This document shows positions 43,501 through 58,500 of a stretch of DNA of 64,000 nt, piece by piece. The DNA comes from Apostichopus japonicus (taxonomy: Eukaryota; Echinodermata; Holothuroidea; Aspidochirotida; Stichopodidae), in assembly GCF_037975245.1 (NCBI RefSeq), contig NC_092572.1:7147501-7211500 (forward strand), given 5' to 3'. The translations under genes were made by a program, and so were the position numbers. Below the pieces are notes generated by a model. It saw only the letters and a list, made by a program, of their open reading frames with translations. It made no database searches and had not been told where the DNA came from. Positions within the stretch are counted from its first letter, which is position 1. Each line of letters starts with the position of its first letter.

Positions 43501-46500
43501 ATGCAAAAGAGAGTCTCGATCATCAGCTCGTACAGTGCGCCAAGACATCGCGCCACTGTATGGACTGATATATTAGGTGGATTAACTAATACTTACAGCT
43601 CCCCGCGTAGGCACAAGCTGTAAAAGATCGGCAAAAGACGTCATCACCGGGGTTCGAACCACGGATGCAAAAGAGAGTTTCGATCATCAGCTCGTACAGT
43701 GCGCCAAGCCATTGCGCCACTGTATGGACTGAGATATTAGGTGGATTAACTAATACTTACAGCTCCCCGCGTAGGCACGAGCTGTAAAATATCGGCACAA
43801 GACGTCATCACCGGGGTTCGAACAACGGATGCAAAAGAGAGTCTCGATCATCAGCTCGTACAGTGCGCCAAGCCATCGCGCCACTGTATGGACTGAGATA
43901 TTAGGTGGATTAACTAATACTTACAGCTCCCCGTGTAGGCACGAGCTGTAAAAGATCGGCAAAAGACGTCATCACCGGGGTTCGAAGCACGGATGCAAAA
44001 GAGAGTCTCGATCATTAGCTCGTACAGTGCACCAAGCCATCGCGCCACTGTATGGACTGAGATATTAGGTGGATTAACTAATACTTACAGCTCCCCGCGT
44101 AGGCACGAGCTGTAAAAGATCGGCAAAAGACGTCATCATCGGGGTTCGAACCACGGATGCAAAAGAGAGTCTCGATCATCAGCTCGTACAGTGCGCCAAG
44201 CCATCGCGCCACTGTATGGACTGAGATATTAGGTGGATTAAATAATACTTACAGCTCCCCGTGTAGGCACGAGCTGTAAAAGATCGGCAAAAGACGTCAT
44301 CACCGGGGTTCGAACCACGGATGCAAAAGAGAGTCTCGATCATCAGCTCGTACAGTGCGCCAAGCCATCGCGCCACTGTATGGATTGAGATATTAGGTGG
44401 ATTAACTAATACTTTTAGCTCCCCGCGTAGGCACGAGCTGTAAAAGATCGGCAAAAGACGTCATCACCGGGGTTCGAACCACGGATGCAAAAGAGAGTCT
44501 CGATCATCAGCTCGTACAGTGCGCCAAGCCATTGCGCCACTGTATGGACTGAGATATTATGTGGATTAACTAATACTTACAGCTCCCCGCGTAGGCACGA
44601 GCTGTAAAAGATCGGCACAAGACGTCATCACCGGGGTTCGAACAACGGATGCAAAAGAGAGTCTCGATCATCAGCTCGTACAGTGCGCCAAGCCATCGCG
44701 CCACTGTATGGACTGAGATATTAGGTGGATTAACTAATACTTACAGCTAAACGCGTACGCAGAGCTGTAAAAGATCGGCAAAAGACGTCATCACCGGGGT
44801 TCGAACCACGGATGCAAAAGAGAGTCTCGATCATCAGCTCGTACAGTGCGCCAAGCCATCGCGCCACTGTATGGCCTGAGATATTAAGTGGATTAACTAA
44901 TACTTACAGCTCAACGCGTACGCACGAGCTGTAAAAGATCGACGATAGACGTCACCGGGGTTCGAACCACGGATGCAAAAGATAGTCTCGATCATCAGCT
45001 CGTACAGAGCGCCAAGCCATCGCGCCACTGTATGGGCTGAGATATTAAGTGGATTAACTAGTACTTACAGCTCCCCGTGTAGTCACGAGCTGTAAAAGAT
45101 CGGCAAAAGACGTCATCACCGGGGTTCGAACCACGAATGCAAAAGAGAGTCTCGATCATCAGCTCGTACAGTGCGCCAAGCCATCGCGCCACTGTATGGA
45201 CTGAGATATTAGGTGGATTAACTAATACTTACAGCTCCACGTGTAGGCACGAGGTGTAAAAGATCGACGATAGACGTCACCGGGGTTCGAACCACGGATG
45301 CAAAAGATAGTCTCGATCATCAGCTCGTACAGTGCGCCAAGCCATCGCGCCACTGTATGGACTGAGATATTAGGTGGATTAACTAATACTTACAGCTCCC
45401 CGTGTAGGCACGAGCTGTAAAAGATCGGCAAAAGACGTCATCACCGGGGTTCGAACCACGGATGCAAAAGATAGTCTCGACCATGAGCTCGTACAGTGCG
45501 CCAAGCCATCGCGCCACTGTATGGACTGAGATATTAGGCGGATTAACTAATACTTACAGCTCCCCGTGTAGGCACGAGCTGTAAAAGATCGGCAAAAGAC
45601 GTCATCACCGGGGTTCGAACCACGGATGCAAAAGAGAGTCTCGATCATCAGCTCGTACAGTGCGCCAAGCCATCGCGCCACTGTATGGACTGAGATATTA
45701 AGTGGATTAACTAATACTTACAGCTAAACGCGTACGCACGAGCTGTAAAAGATCGGCAAAAGACGTCATCACCGGGGTTCGAACCACGGATGCAAAAGAG
45801 AGTCTCGATCATCAGCTCGTACAGTGCGCCAAGCCATCGCGCCACTGTATGGACTGAGATATTAGGTGGATTAACTAATACTTACAGCTCCCCGTGTAGG
45901 CACGAGCTGTAAAAGATCGACGATAGACGTCACCGGGGTTCGAACAACGGATGCAAAAGATAGTCTCGATCATCAGCTCGTACAGTGCGCCAAGCCATCG
46001 CGCCACTGTATGGACTGAGATATTAGGTGGATTAACTAATACTTACAGCTCCCCGTGTAGGCACGAGCTGTAAAAGATCGGCAAAAGACGTCATCACCGG
46101 GGTTCGAACCACGGATGCAAAAGATAGTCTCGATCATGAGCTCGTACAGTGCGCCAAGCCATCGCGCCACTGTATGGACTGAGATATTAGGCGGATTAAC
46201 TAATACTTACAGCTCCCCGTGTAGGCACGAGCTGTAAAAGATCGGCAAAAGACGTCATCACCGGGGTTCGAACCACGGATGCAAAAGAGAGTCTCGATCA
46301 TCAGCTCGTACAGTGCGCCAAGCCATCGCGCCACTGTATGGACTGAGATATTAGGTGGATTAACTAATACTTACAGCTAAACGCGTAGGCACGAGCTGTA
46401 AAAGATCGGCAAAAGACGTCATCACCGGGGTTCGAACCACGGATGCAAAAGAGAGTCTCGATCATCAGATCGTACAGTGCGCCAAGCCATCGCGCCACTG

Positions 46501-49500
46501 TATGGCCTGAGATATTAAGTGGATTAACTAATACTTACAGCTCAACGCGTACGCACGAGCTGTAAAAGATCGACGATAGACGTCACCGGGGTTCGAACCA
46601 CGGATGCAAAAGATAGTCTCGATCATCAGCTCGTACAGTGCGCCAAGCCATCGCGCCACTGTATGGACTGAGATATTAGGTGGATTAACTAATTCTTACA
46701 GCTAAACGCGTAGGCACGAGCTGTAAAAGATCGGCAAAAGACGTCATCACCGGGGTTCGAACCACGGATGCAAAAGAGAGTCTCGATCATCAGATCGTAC
46801 AGTGCGCCAAGCCATCGCGCCACTGTATGGCCTGAGATATTAAGTGGATTAACTAATACTTACAGCTCCCCGCGTAGGCACGAGCTGTAAAAGATCGACG
46901 ATAGACGTCACCGGGGTTCGAACCACGGATGCAAAAGATAGTCTCGATCATCAGCTCGTACAGTGCGCCAAGCCATCGCGCCACTGTATGGACTGAGATA
47001 TTAGGTGGATTAACTAATACTTACAGCTCCCCGTGTAGGCACGAGCTGTAAAAGATCGGCAAAAGACGTCATCACCGGGGTTCGAACCACGGATGCAAAA
47101 GAGAGTCTCGATCATCAGCTCGTACAGTGCGCCAAGCCATCGCGCCACTGTATGGACTGAGATATTAGGTGGATTAACTAATACTTACAGCTCCCCGTGT
47201 AGGCACGAGCTGTAAAAGATCGGCAAAAGACGTCATCACCGGGGTTCGAACCACGGATGCAAAAGAGAGTCTCGATCATCAGATCGTACAGTGCGCCAAG
47301 CCATCGCGCCACTGTATGGCCTGAGATATTAAGTGGATTAACTAATACTTACAGCTCAACGCGTACGCACGAGCTGTAAAAGATCGACGATAGACGTCAC
47401 CGGGGTTCGAACCACGGATGCAAAAGATAGTCTCGATCATCAGCTCGTACAGTGCGCCAAGCCATCGCGCCACTGTATGGACTGAGATATTAGGTGGATT
47501 AACTAATTCTTACAGCTAAACGCGTAGGCACGAGCTGTAAAAGATCGGCAAAAGACGTCATCACCGGGGTTCGAACCACGGATGCAAAAGAGAGTCTCGA
47601 TCATCAGATCGTACAGTGCGCCAAGCCATCGCGCCACTGTATGGCCTGAGATATTAAGTGGATTAACTAATACTTACAGCTCCCCGCGTAGGCACGAGCT
47701 GTAAAAGATCGACGATAGACGTCACCGGGGTTCGAACCACGGATGCAAAAGATAGTCTCGATCATCAGCTCGTACAGTGCGCCAAGCCATCGCGCCACTG
47801 TATGGACTGAGATATTAGGTGGATTAACTAATACTTACAGCTCCCCGTGTAGGCACGAGCTGTAAAAGATCGGCAAAAGACGTCATCACCGGGGTTCGAA
47901 CCACGGATGCAAAAGAGAGTCTCGAACATCAGCTCGTACAGTGCGCCAAGCCATCGCGCCACTGTATGGACTGAGATATTAGGTGGATTAACTAATACTT
48001 ACAGCTCCCCGTGTAGGCAAGAACTGTAAAAGATCGGCAAAAGACGTCATCACCGGGGTTCGAACCACGGATGCAAAAGAGAGTCTCGATCATCAGCTCG
48101 TACAGTGCGCCAAGCCATCGCGCCACTGTATGGACTGAGATATTAGGTGGATTAACTAATACTTAAAGCTAAACGCGTACGCACGAGCTGTAAAAGATCG
48201 GCAAAAGACGTCATCACCGGGGTTCGAACCACGGATGCAAAAGAGAGTCTCGATCATCAGCTCGTGCAGTGCGCTAATCCATCGCGCCACTGTATGGCCT
48301 GAGATATTAAGTGGATTAACTAATACTCACAGCTCAACGCGTACGCACGAGCTGTAAAAGATCGACGATAGACGTCACCGGGGTTCGAACCACGGATGCT
48401 AAAGATAGTCTCGATCATCAGCTCGTACAGAGCGCCAAGCCATCGCGCCACTGTATGGACTGAGATATTAGGTGGATTAACTAATACTTACAGCTCAACG
48501 CGTAGGCACGAGCTGTAAAAGATCGGCAAAAGACGTCATCACCGGGGTTCGAACCACGGATGCAAAAGAGAGTCTCGATCATCAGCTCGTACAGTGCGCC
48601 AAGCCATCGCGCCACTGTATGGACTGAGATATTAGGTGGATTAACTAATACTTACAGCTCCCCGCGTAGGCACGAGCTGTAAAAGATCGGCAAAAGACGT
48701 CATCACCGGGGTTCGAACCACGGATGCAAAAGAGAGTCTCGATCACAAGTTCGTACAGTGCGCCAAGCCATCGCGCCACTGTATGGATTGAGATATTAGG
48801 TGGATTAACTAATACTTACAACTCCCCGCGTAGGCACGAGCTGTAAAAGATCGGCAAAAGACGTCATCACCGGGGTTCGAACAACGGATGCAAAAGAGAG
48901 TTTCGATCATCAGCTCGTACAGTGCGCCAAGCCATCGCGCCACTGTATGGACTGAGATATTAGGTGGATTAACTAATACTTACAGCTCCCCGCGTAGGCA
49001 CGAGCTGTAAAAGATCGGCAAAAGACGTCATCACCGGGGTTCGAACAACGGATGCAAAAGAGAGTCTCGATCGTCAGCTCGTACAGTGAGTCAAGCCATC
49101 GCGCCACTGTATGGACTGAGATATTAGGTGGATTAACTAATACTTTCAGCTCCCCGCGTAGGCACGAGCTGTAAAAGATCGGCAATAGACGTCACCGGGT
49201 TTCGAACCACGGATGCAAAAGATAGTCTCGATCATCAGCTCGTACAGTGCGCCAAGCCATCGCGCCACTGTATGGACTGAGATATTAGGTGGATTAACTA
49301 ATACTTACAGCTCAACGCGTAGGCACGAGCTGTAAAAGATCGGCAAAAGACGTCATCACCGGGGTTCGAACCACGGATGCAAAAGAGAGTCTCGATCATC
49401 AGCTCGTACAGTGCGCCAAGCCATCGCGCCACTGTATGGACTGAGATATTAGGTGGATTAACTAATACTTACAGCTCCCCGTGTAGGCACGAGCTGTAAA

Positions 49501-52500
49501 AGATCGGCAAAAGACGTCATCACCGGGGTTCGAACCACGGATGCAAAAGAGAGTCTCGATCATCAGCTCGTACAGTGCGCCAAGCCATCGCGCCTCTGTA
49601 TGGACTGAGATATTAGGTGGATTAACTAATACTTACAGCTCCCCGCCAAGGCACGAGCTGTAAAAGATCGGCAAAAGACGTCATCACCGGGGTTCGAACC
49701 ACGGATGCAAAAAAGAGTCTCGAACATCAGCTCGTACAGTGCGCCAAGCCATCGCGCCACTGTATGGACTGAGATATTAGGTGGATTAACTAATACTTAC
49801 AGCTCCCCGTGTAGGCAAGAACTGTAAAAGATCGGCAAAAGACGTCATCACCGGGGTTCGAACCACGGATGCAAAAGAGAGTCTCGATCATCAGCTCGTA
49901 CAGTGCGCCAAGCCATCGCGCCACTGTATGGACTGAGATATTAGGTGGATTAACTAATACTTAAAGCTAAACGCGTACGCACGAGCTGTAAAAGATCGGC
50001 AAAAGACGTCATCACCGGGGTTCGAACCACGGATGCAAAAGAGAGTCTCGATCATCAGCTCGTGCAGTGCGCTAATCCATCGCGCCACTGTATGGCCTGA
50101 GATATTAAGTGGATTAACTAATACTCACAGCTCAACGCGTACGCACGAGCTGTAAAAGATCGACGATAGACGTCACCGGGGTTCGAACCACGGATGCTAA
50201 AGATAGTCTCGATCATCAGCTCGTACAGAGCGCCAAGCCATCGCGCCACTGTATGGACTGAGATATTAGGTGGATTAACTAATACTTACAGCTCAACGCG
50301 TATGCACGAGCTGTAAAAGATCGGCAAAAGACGTCATCACCGGGGTTCGAACCACGGATGCAAAAGAGAGTCTCGATCATCAGCTCGTACAGTGCGCCAA
50401 GCCATCGCGCCACTGTATGGACTGAGATATTAGGTGGATTAACTAATACTTACAGCTCCCCGCGTAGGCACGAGCTGTAAAAGATCGGCAAAAGACGTCA
50501 TCACCGGGGTTCGAACCACGGATGCAAAAGAGAGTCTCGATCACAAGTTCGTACAGTGCGCCAAGCCATCGCGCCACTGTATGGATTGAGATATTAGGTG
50601 GATTAACTAATACTTACAACTCCCCGCGTAGGCACGAGCTGTAAAAGATCGGCAAAAGACGTCATCACCGGGGTTCGAACAACGGATGCAAAAGAGAGTT
50701 TCGATCATCAGCTCGTACAGTGCGCCAAGCCATCGCGCCACTGTATGGACTGAGATATTAGGTGGATTAACTAATACTTACAGCTCCCCGCGTAGGCACG
50801 AGCTGTAAAAGATCGGCAAAAGACGTCATCACCGGGGTTCGAACAACGGATGCAAAAGAGAGTCTCGATCGTCAGCTCGTACAGTGAGTCAAGCCATCGC
50901 GCCACTGTATGGACTGAGATATTAGGTGGATTAACTAATACTTTCAGCTCCCCGCGTAGGCACGAGCTGTAAAAGATCGGCAATAGACGTCACCGGGTTT
51001 CGAACCACGGATGCAAAAGAGAGTCTCGATCATCAGCTCGTACAGTGCGCCAAGCCATCGCGCCACTGTATGGACTGAGATATTAGGTGGATTAACTAAT
51101 ACTTACAGCTCCCCGCGTAGGCACGAGCTGTAAATGATCGGCAAAAGACGTCATCATTGAGGTTCGAACCACGGATGCAAAAGATAGTCTCGACCATGAG
51201 CTCGTACAGTGCGCCACGCCATCGCGCCACTGTATGGGCTGAGATATTAAGTGGATTAACTAGTACTTACAGCTCCCCGTGTAGGCAACGAGCTGTAAAA
51301 GATCGGCAAAAGACGTCATCACCGGGGTTCGAACCACGGATACAAAAGAGAGTCTCGATCATCAGCTCGTACAGTGCGCCAAGCCATCGCGCCACTGTAT
51401 GGACTGAGATATTAGGTGGATTAACTAATACTTACAGCTCCCCGTGTAGGTACGAGCTGTAAAAGATCGACGATAGACGTCATCACCGGGGTTCGAACCA
51501 CGGATGCAAAAGAGAGTCTCGATCATCAGCTCGTACAGTGCGCCAAGCCATCGCGCCACTGTATGGACTGAGATATTAGGTGGATTAACTAATACTTACA
51601 GCTCCCCGTGTAGGCACGAGCTGTAAAAGATCGGCAAAAGACGTCATCACCGGGGTTCGAACCACGGATGCAAAAGAGAGTCTCGATCATCAGCTCGAAC
51701 AGTGCGCCAAGCCATCGCGCCACTGTATGGACTGAGATATTAGGTGGATTAACTAATACTTACAGCTCCCCGTGTAGGTACGAGCTGTAAAAGATCGGCA
51801 AAAGACGTCATCACCGGGGTTCGAACCACGGATGCAAAAGAGAGTCTCGATCATCAGCTCGTACAGTGCGCCAAGCCATCGCGCCACTGTATGGACTGAG
51901 ATATTAGGTGGATTAACTAATACTTACAGCTCCCCGTGTAGGTACGAGCTGTAAAAGATCGACGATAGACGTCACCGGGGTTCGAACCACGGATGCAAAA
52001 GAGAGTCTCGATCATCAGCTCGTACAGTGCGCCAAGCCATCGCGCCACTGTATGGACTGAGATATTAGGTGGATTAACTAATACTTACAGCTCCCCGTGT
52101 AGGCACGAGCTGTAAAAGATCGGCAAAAGACGTCATCACCGGGGTTCGAACCACGGATGCAAAAGAGAGTCTCGATCATCAGCTCGAACAGTGCGCCAAG
52201 CCATCGCGCCACTGTATGGACTGAGATATTAGGTGGATTAACTAATACTTACAGCTCCACGTGTAGGCACGAGCTGTAAAAGATCGGCAAAAGACGTCAT
52301 CACCGGGGTTCGAACCACTGATGCAAAAGAGAGTCTCGATCATCAGCTCGTACAGTGCGCCAAGCCATCGCGCCACTGTATGGCCTGAGATATTAAGTGA
52401 ATTAACTAATACTTACAGCTCAACGCGTACGCACGAGCTGTAAAAGATCGACGATAGACGTCACCGGGGTTCGAACCACGGATGCAAAAGATAGTCTCGA

Positions 52501-55500
52501 TCATCAGCTCGTACAGTGCGCCAAGCCATCGCGCCACTGTATGGACTGAGATATTAGGTGGATTAACTAATACTTACAGCTCAACGCGTAGGCACGAGCT
52601 GTAAAAGATCGGCAAAAGACGTCATCACCGGGGTTCGAACCACGGATGCAAAAGAGAGTTTCGATCATCAGCTCGTACAGTGAGCCAAGCCATCGCGCCA
52701 CTGTATGGACTGAGATATTAGGTGGATTAACTAATACTTACAGCTCAACGCGTAGGCACGAGCTGTAAAAGATCGGCAAAAGACGTCATCACCGGGGTTC
52801 GAACCACGGATGCAAAAGAGAGTTTCGATCATCAGCTCGTACAGTTCGCCAAGCCATCGCGCCACTGTATGGACTGAGATATTAGGTGGATTAACTAATA
52901 CTTACAGCTCCCCGCGTAGGCACGAGCTGTAAAAGATCGGCAAAAGACGTCATCACCGGGGTTCGAACCACGGATGCAAAAGAGAGTCTCGATCACCAGT
53001 TCGTACAGTGCGCCAAGCCATCGCGCCACTGTATGGACTGATATATTAGGTGGATTAACTAATACTTACTGCTCCCCGCGTAGGCACGAGCTGTAAAAGA
53101 TCGGCAAAAGACGTCATCACCGGGGTTCGAACCACGGATGCAAAAGAGAGTCTGATCGTCAGCTCGTACAGTGCGCCAAGCCATCGCGTCACTGTATGGA
53201 CTGAGATATTAGGTGGATTAACTAATACTTACAGCTCCCCGCGTAGGCACGAGCTGTAAAAGATCGGCAAAAGACGTCATCACCGGGGTTCGAACCACGG
53301 ATGCAAAAGAGAGTTTCGATCATCAGCTCGTACAGTGAGCCAAGCCATCGCGCCACTGTATGGACTGAGATATTAGGTGGATTAACTAATACTTACAGCT
53401 CAACGCGTAGGCACGAGCTGTAAAAGATCGGCAAAAGACGTCATCACCGGGGTTCGAACCACGGATGCAAAAGAGAGTTTCGATCATCAGCTCGTACAGT
53501 TCGCCAAGCCATCGCGCCACTGTATGGACTGAGATATTAGGTGGATTAACTAATACTTACAGCTCCCCGCGTAGGCACGAGCTGTAAAAGATCGGCAAAA
53601 GACGTCATCACCGGGGTTCGAACCACGGATGCAAAAGAGAGTCTCGATCACCAGTTCGTACAGTGCGCCAAGCCATCGCGCCACTGTATGGACTGATATA
53701 TTAGGTGGATTAACTAATACTTACTGCTCCCCGCGTAGGCACGAGCTGTAAAAGATCGGCAAAAGACGTCATCACCGGGGTTCGAACCACGGATGCAAAA
53801 GAGAGTCTCGATCGTCAGCTCGTACAGTGCGCCAAGCCATCGCGTCACTGTATGGACTGAGATATTAGGTGGATTAACTAATACTTACAGCTCCCCGCGT
53901 AGGCACGAGCTGTAAAAGATCGGCAAAAGACGTCATCACCGGGGTTCGAACCACGGATGCAAAAGAGAGTTTCGATCATCAGCTCGTACAGTGAGCCAAG
54001 CCATCGCGCCACTGTATGGACTGAGATATTAGGTGGATTAACTAATACTTACAGCTCAACGCGTAGGCACGAGCTGTAAAAGATCGGCAAAAGACGTCAT
54101 CACCGGGGTTCGAACCACGGATGCAAAAGAGAGTTTCGATCATCAGCTCGTACAGTGCGCCAAGCCATCGCGCCACTGTATGGACTGAGATATCAAGTGG
54201 ATTAACTAATACTTACAGCTCCCCGCGTAGGCACGAGCTGTAAAAGATCGGCAAAAGACTTCATCACCGGGGTTCGAACCACGGATGCAAAAGAGAGTCT
54301 CGATCATCAGCTCGTACAGTGCGCCAAGCCATCGCGCTACTGTATGGACTGAGATATTAGGTGGATTAAATAATACTTACAGCTCCCCGTGGAGGCACGA
54401 GCTGTCAAAGATCGGCAAAAGACGTCATCACCGGGGTTCGAACCACGGATGCAAAAGAGAGTTTCGATCACCAGCTCGTACAGTGCGCCAAGCCATCGCG
54501 CCACTGTATGGACTGAGATATTAGGTGGGTTAACTAATACTTACAGCTCCCCGTGTAGGTACGAGCTGTAAAAGATCGGCAAAAGACGTCATCACCGGGG
54601 TTCGAACCACGGATGCAAAAGAGAGTATCGATCATCAGCTCGTACAGTGCGCCAAGCAATCGCGCCACTGTATGGACTGAGATATTAGGTGGATTAACTA
54701 ACACTTACAGCTCCCCGTGTAGGCACGAGTTGTAAAAATTCGACGATAGACGTCACCGGGGTTCGAACCACGGATGCAAAAGAGAGTCTCGATCATCAGC
54801 TCGTACAGTGCGCCAGGCCATCGCGCCACTGTATGGACAGAGATATTAGGTGGATTAACTAATACTTTCAGCTCCCCGTGTAGGCACGAGCTGTAAAAGA
54901 TTGGCAAAAGACGTCATCACCGGGGTTCGAACAACGGATGCAAAAGAGAGTCTCGATTATCAGCTCGTACAGTGCGCCAAGCCATCGCGCCACTGTATGG
55001 ACTGAGATATTAGGTGGATTAACTAATACTTTCAGCTCCCCGCGTAGGCACGAGCTGAAAATGATCGGCAAAAGACGTCATCACCGGGGTTCGAACCACG
55101 GATGCAAAAGAGAGTCTCGATCATCAGCTCGTACAGTGCGCCAAGCCATCGCGCCACTGTATGGACAGAGATATTAGGTGGATTAACTAATACTTTCAGC
55201 TCCCCGCGTAGGCACGAGCTGTAAATGATCGGCAAAAGACGTCATCACCTGGGTTCGAACCACGGATGCAAAAGAGAGTCTCGATCATCAGCTCGTACAG
55301 TGCGCCAAGCCATCGCGCCACTGTATGGACTGAGATATTAGGTGGATTAACTAATACTTACAGCTCCCCGCGTAGGCACGAGCTGTAAAAGATCGGCAAA
55401 AGACGTCATCACCGGGGTTCGAACCACGGATGCAAAAGAGAGTCTCGATCATCAGCTCGTACAGTGCGCCAAGCCATCGCGCCTCTGTATGGACTGAGAT

Positions 55501-58500
55501 ATTAGGTGGATTAACTAATACTTACAGCTCCCCGCGAAGGCACGAGCTGTAAAAGATCGGCAAAAGACGTCATCACCGGGGTTCGAACCACGGATGCAAA
55601 AGAGAGTCTCGATCATCAGCTCGTACAGTGCGCCAAGCCATCGCGCCACTGTATGGACTGAGATATTAGGTGGATTAACTAATACTTACAGCTCCCCGCG
55701 AAGGCACGAGCTGTAAAAGATCGGCAAAAGACGTCATCACCGGGGTTCGAACCACGGATGCAAAAGAGAGTCTCGATCATCAGCTCGTACAGTGCGCCAA
55801 TCCATCGCGCTACTGTATGGACTGAGATATTAGGTGGATTAAATAATACTTACAGCTCCCCGTGTAGGCACGAGCTGTAAAAGATCGGCAAAAGACGTCA
55901 TCACCGGGGTTCGAACAACGGATGCAAAAGAGAGTCTCGATCATCAGCTCGTACAGTGCGCCACGCCATCGCGCCACTGTATGGACTGAGATATTAGGTG
56001 GATTAACTAATACTTACAGCTCCCCGCGAAGGCACGAGCTGTAAAAGATCGGCAAAAGACGTCATCACCGGGGTTCGAACCACGGATGCAAAAGAGAGTC
56101 TCGATCATCAGCTCGTACAGTGCGCCAATCCATCGCGCCACTGTATGGACTGAGATATTAGGTGGATTAAATAATACTTACAGCTCCCCGTCTAGGCACG
56201 AGCTGTAAAAGATCGGCAAAAGACGTCATCACCGGGTTTCGAACCACGGATGCAAAAGAGAGTCTCGATCATCAGCTCGTACAGTGCGCCACGCCATCGC
56301 GCCACTGTATGGGCTGAGATATTAGGTGGATTAACTAATACTTACAGCTCCCCGTGTAGGCACGAGCTGTAAAAGATCGTCAAAAGACGTCATCACCTGG
56401 GTTCGAACCACGGATGCAAAAGAGAGTCTCGATCATCAGCTCGTACAGTGCGCCAAGCCATCGCGCCACTGTATGGACTGAGATATTAGGTGGATTAACT
56501 AATACTTACAGCTCCCCGTGTAGGCACGAGCTGTAAAAGATCGTCAAAAGACGTCATCACCTGTTTTCGAACCACGGATGCAAAAGAGAGTCTCGATCAT
56601 CAGCTCGTACAGTGCGCCAAGCCATCGCGCCACTGTATGGACTGAGATATTAGGTGGATTAACTAATACTTACAGCTCCCCGTGTAGGCACGAGCTGTAA
56701 AAGATCGTCAAAAGACGTCATCACCGGGGTTCGAACCACGGATGCAAAAGAGAGTTTCGATCATCAGCTCGTACAGTGCGCCACGCCATCGCGCCACTGT
56801 ATGGGCTAAGATATTCGGTGGATTAACTAATACTTACAGCTCCCCGTGTAGGCACGAGCTGTAAAAGATCGTCAAAAGACGTCATCACCTGGGTTCGAAC
56901 CACGGATGCAAAAGAGAGTCTCGATCATCAGCTCGTTCAGTGCGCCAAGCCATCGCGCCACTGTATGGACTGAGATATAAGGTGGATTAATTAACTAATA
57001 CTTACAGCTCCCCGTGTAGGCACGAGCTGTAAAAGATCGGCAAAAGACGTCATCACCGGGGTTCGAACCACGGATGCAAAAGAGAGTCTCGATCATCAGC
57101 TCGTACAGTGCGCCAAGCCATCGCGCCACTGTATGGACTGAGATATTAGGTGGATTAACTAATACTTACAGCTCTCCGCGAAGGCACGAGCTGTAAAAGA
57201 TCGGCAAAAGACGTCATCACCGGGGTTCGAACCACGGATGCAAAAGAGAGTCTCGATCATCAGCTCGTACAGTGCGCCACGCCATCGCGTCACTGTATGG
57301 ACTGAGATATTAGGTGGATTAACTAATACTTACAGCTCCCCGTCTTGGCACGAGCTGTAAAAGATCGGCAAAAGACGTCATCACCGGGGTTCGAACCACG
57401 GATGCAAAAGAGAGTCTCGATCATCAGCTCGTACAGTGCGCCACGCCATCGCGCCACTGTATTGGCTGAGATATTAGGTGGATTAACTAATACTTACAGC
57501 TCCCCGTGTAGGCACGAGCTGTAAAAGATCATCAAAAGACGTCATCACCTGGGTTCGAACCACGGATGCAAAAGAGAGTTTCGATCATCAGCTCGTACAG
57601 TGCGCCAAGCCATCGCGCCACTGTATGGACTGAGATATTAGGTGGATTAATTAACAAATACTTACAGCTCCCCGTGTAGGCACTTGCTGTAAAAGATCGG
57701 CAAAAGACGTCATCACCGGGGTTCGAACCACGGATGCAAAAGATAGTCTCGATCATCAGCTCGTACAGTGCGCCAAGCCATCGCGCCACTGTATGGACTG
57801 AGATATTAGGTGGATTAACTAATACTTACAGCTCAACGCGTAGGCACGAGCTGTAAAAGATTGGCAAAAGACGTTATCACCGGGGTTCGAACCACGGATG
57901 CAAAAGAGAGTCTCGATCACCAGTTCGTACAGTGCGCCAAGCCATCGCGCCACTGTATGGACTGATATATTAGGTGGATTAACTAATACTTACTGCTCCC
58001 CGCGTAGGCACGAGCTGTAAAAGATCGGCAAAAGACGTCATCACCGGGGTTCGAACCACGGATGCAAAAGAGAGTCTCGATCGTCAGCTCGTACAGTGCG
58101 CCAAGCCATCGCGCCACTGTATGGACTGAGATATTAGGTGGATTAACTAATACTTACAGCTCCCCGTGTAGGCACGAGCTGTCAAAGATCGGCAAAAGAC
58201 GTCATCACCGGGGTTCGAACCACGGATGCAAAAGAGAGTCTCGATCACCAGCTCGTACAGTGCGCCAAGCCATCGCGCCACTGTATGGACTGAGATATTA
58301 GGTGGATTAACTAATACTTACAGCTCCCCGTGTAGGTACGAGCTGTAAAAGATCGGCAAAAGACGTCATCACCGGGGTTCGAACCACGGATGCAAAAGAG
58401 AGTATCGATCATCAGCTCGTACAGTGCGCCAAGCCATCGCGCCACTGTATGGACTGAGATATTAGGTGGATTAACTAATACTTACAGCTCCCCGTGTAGG

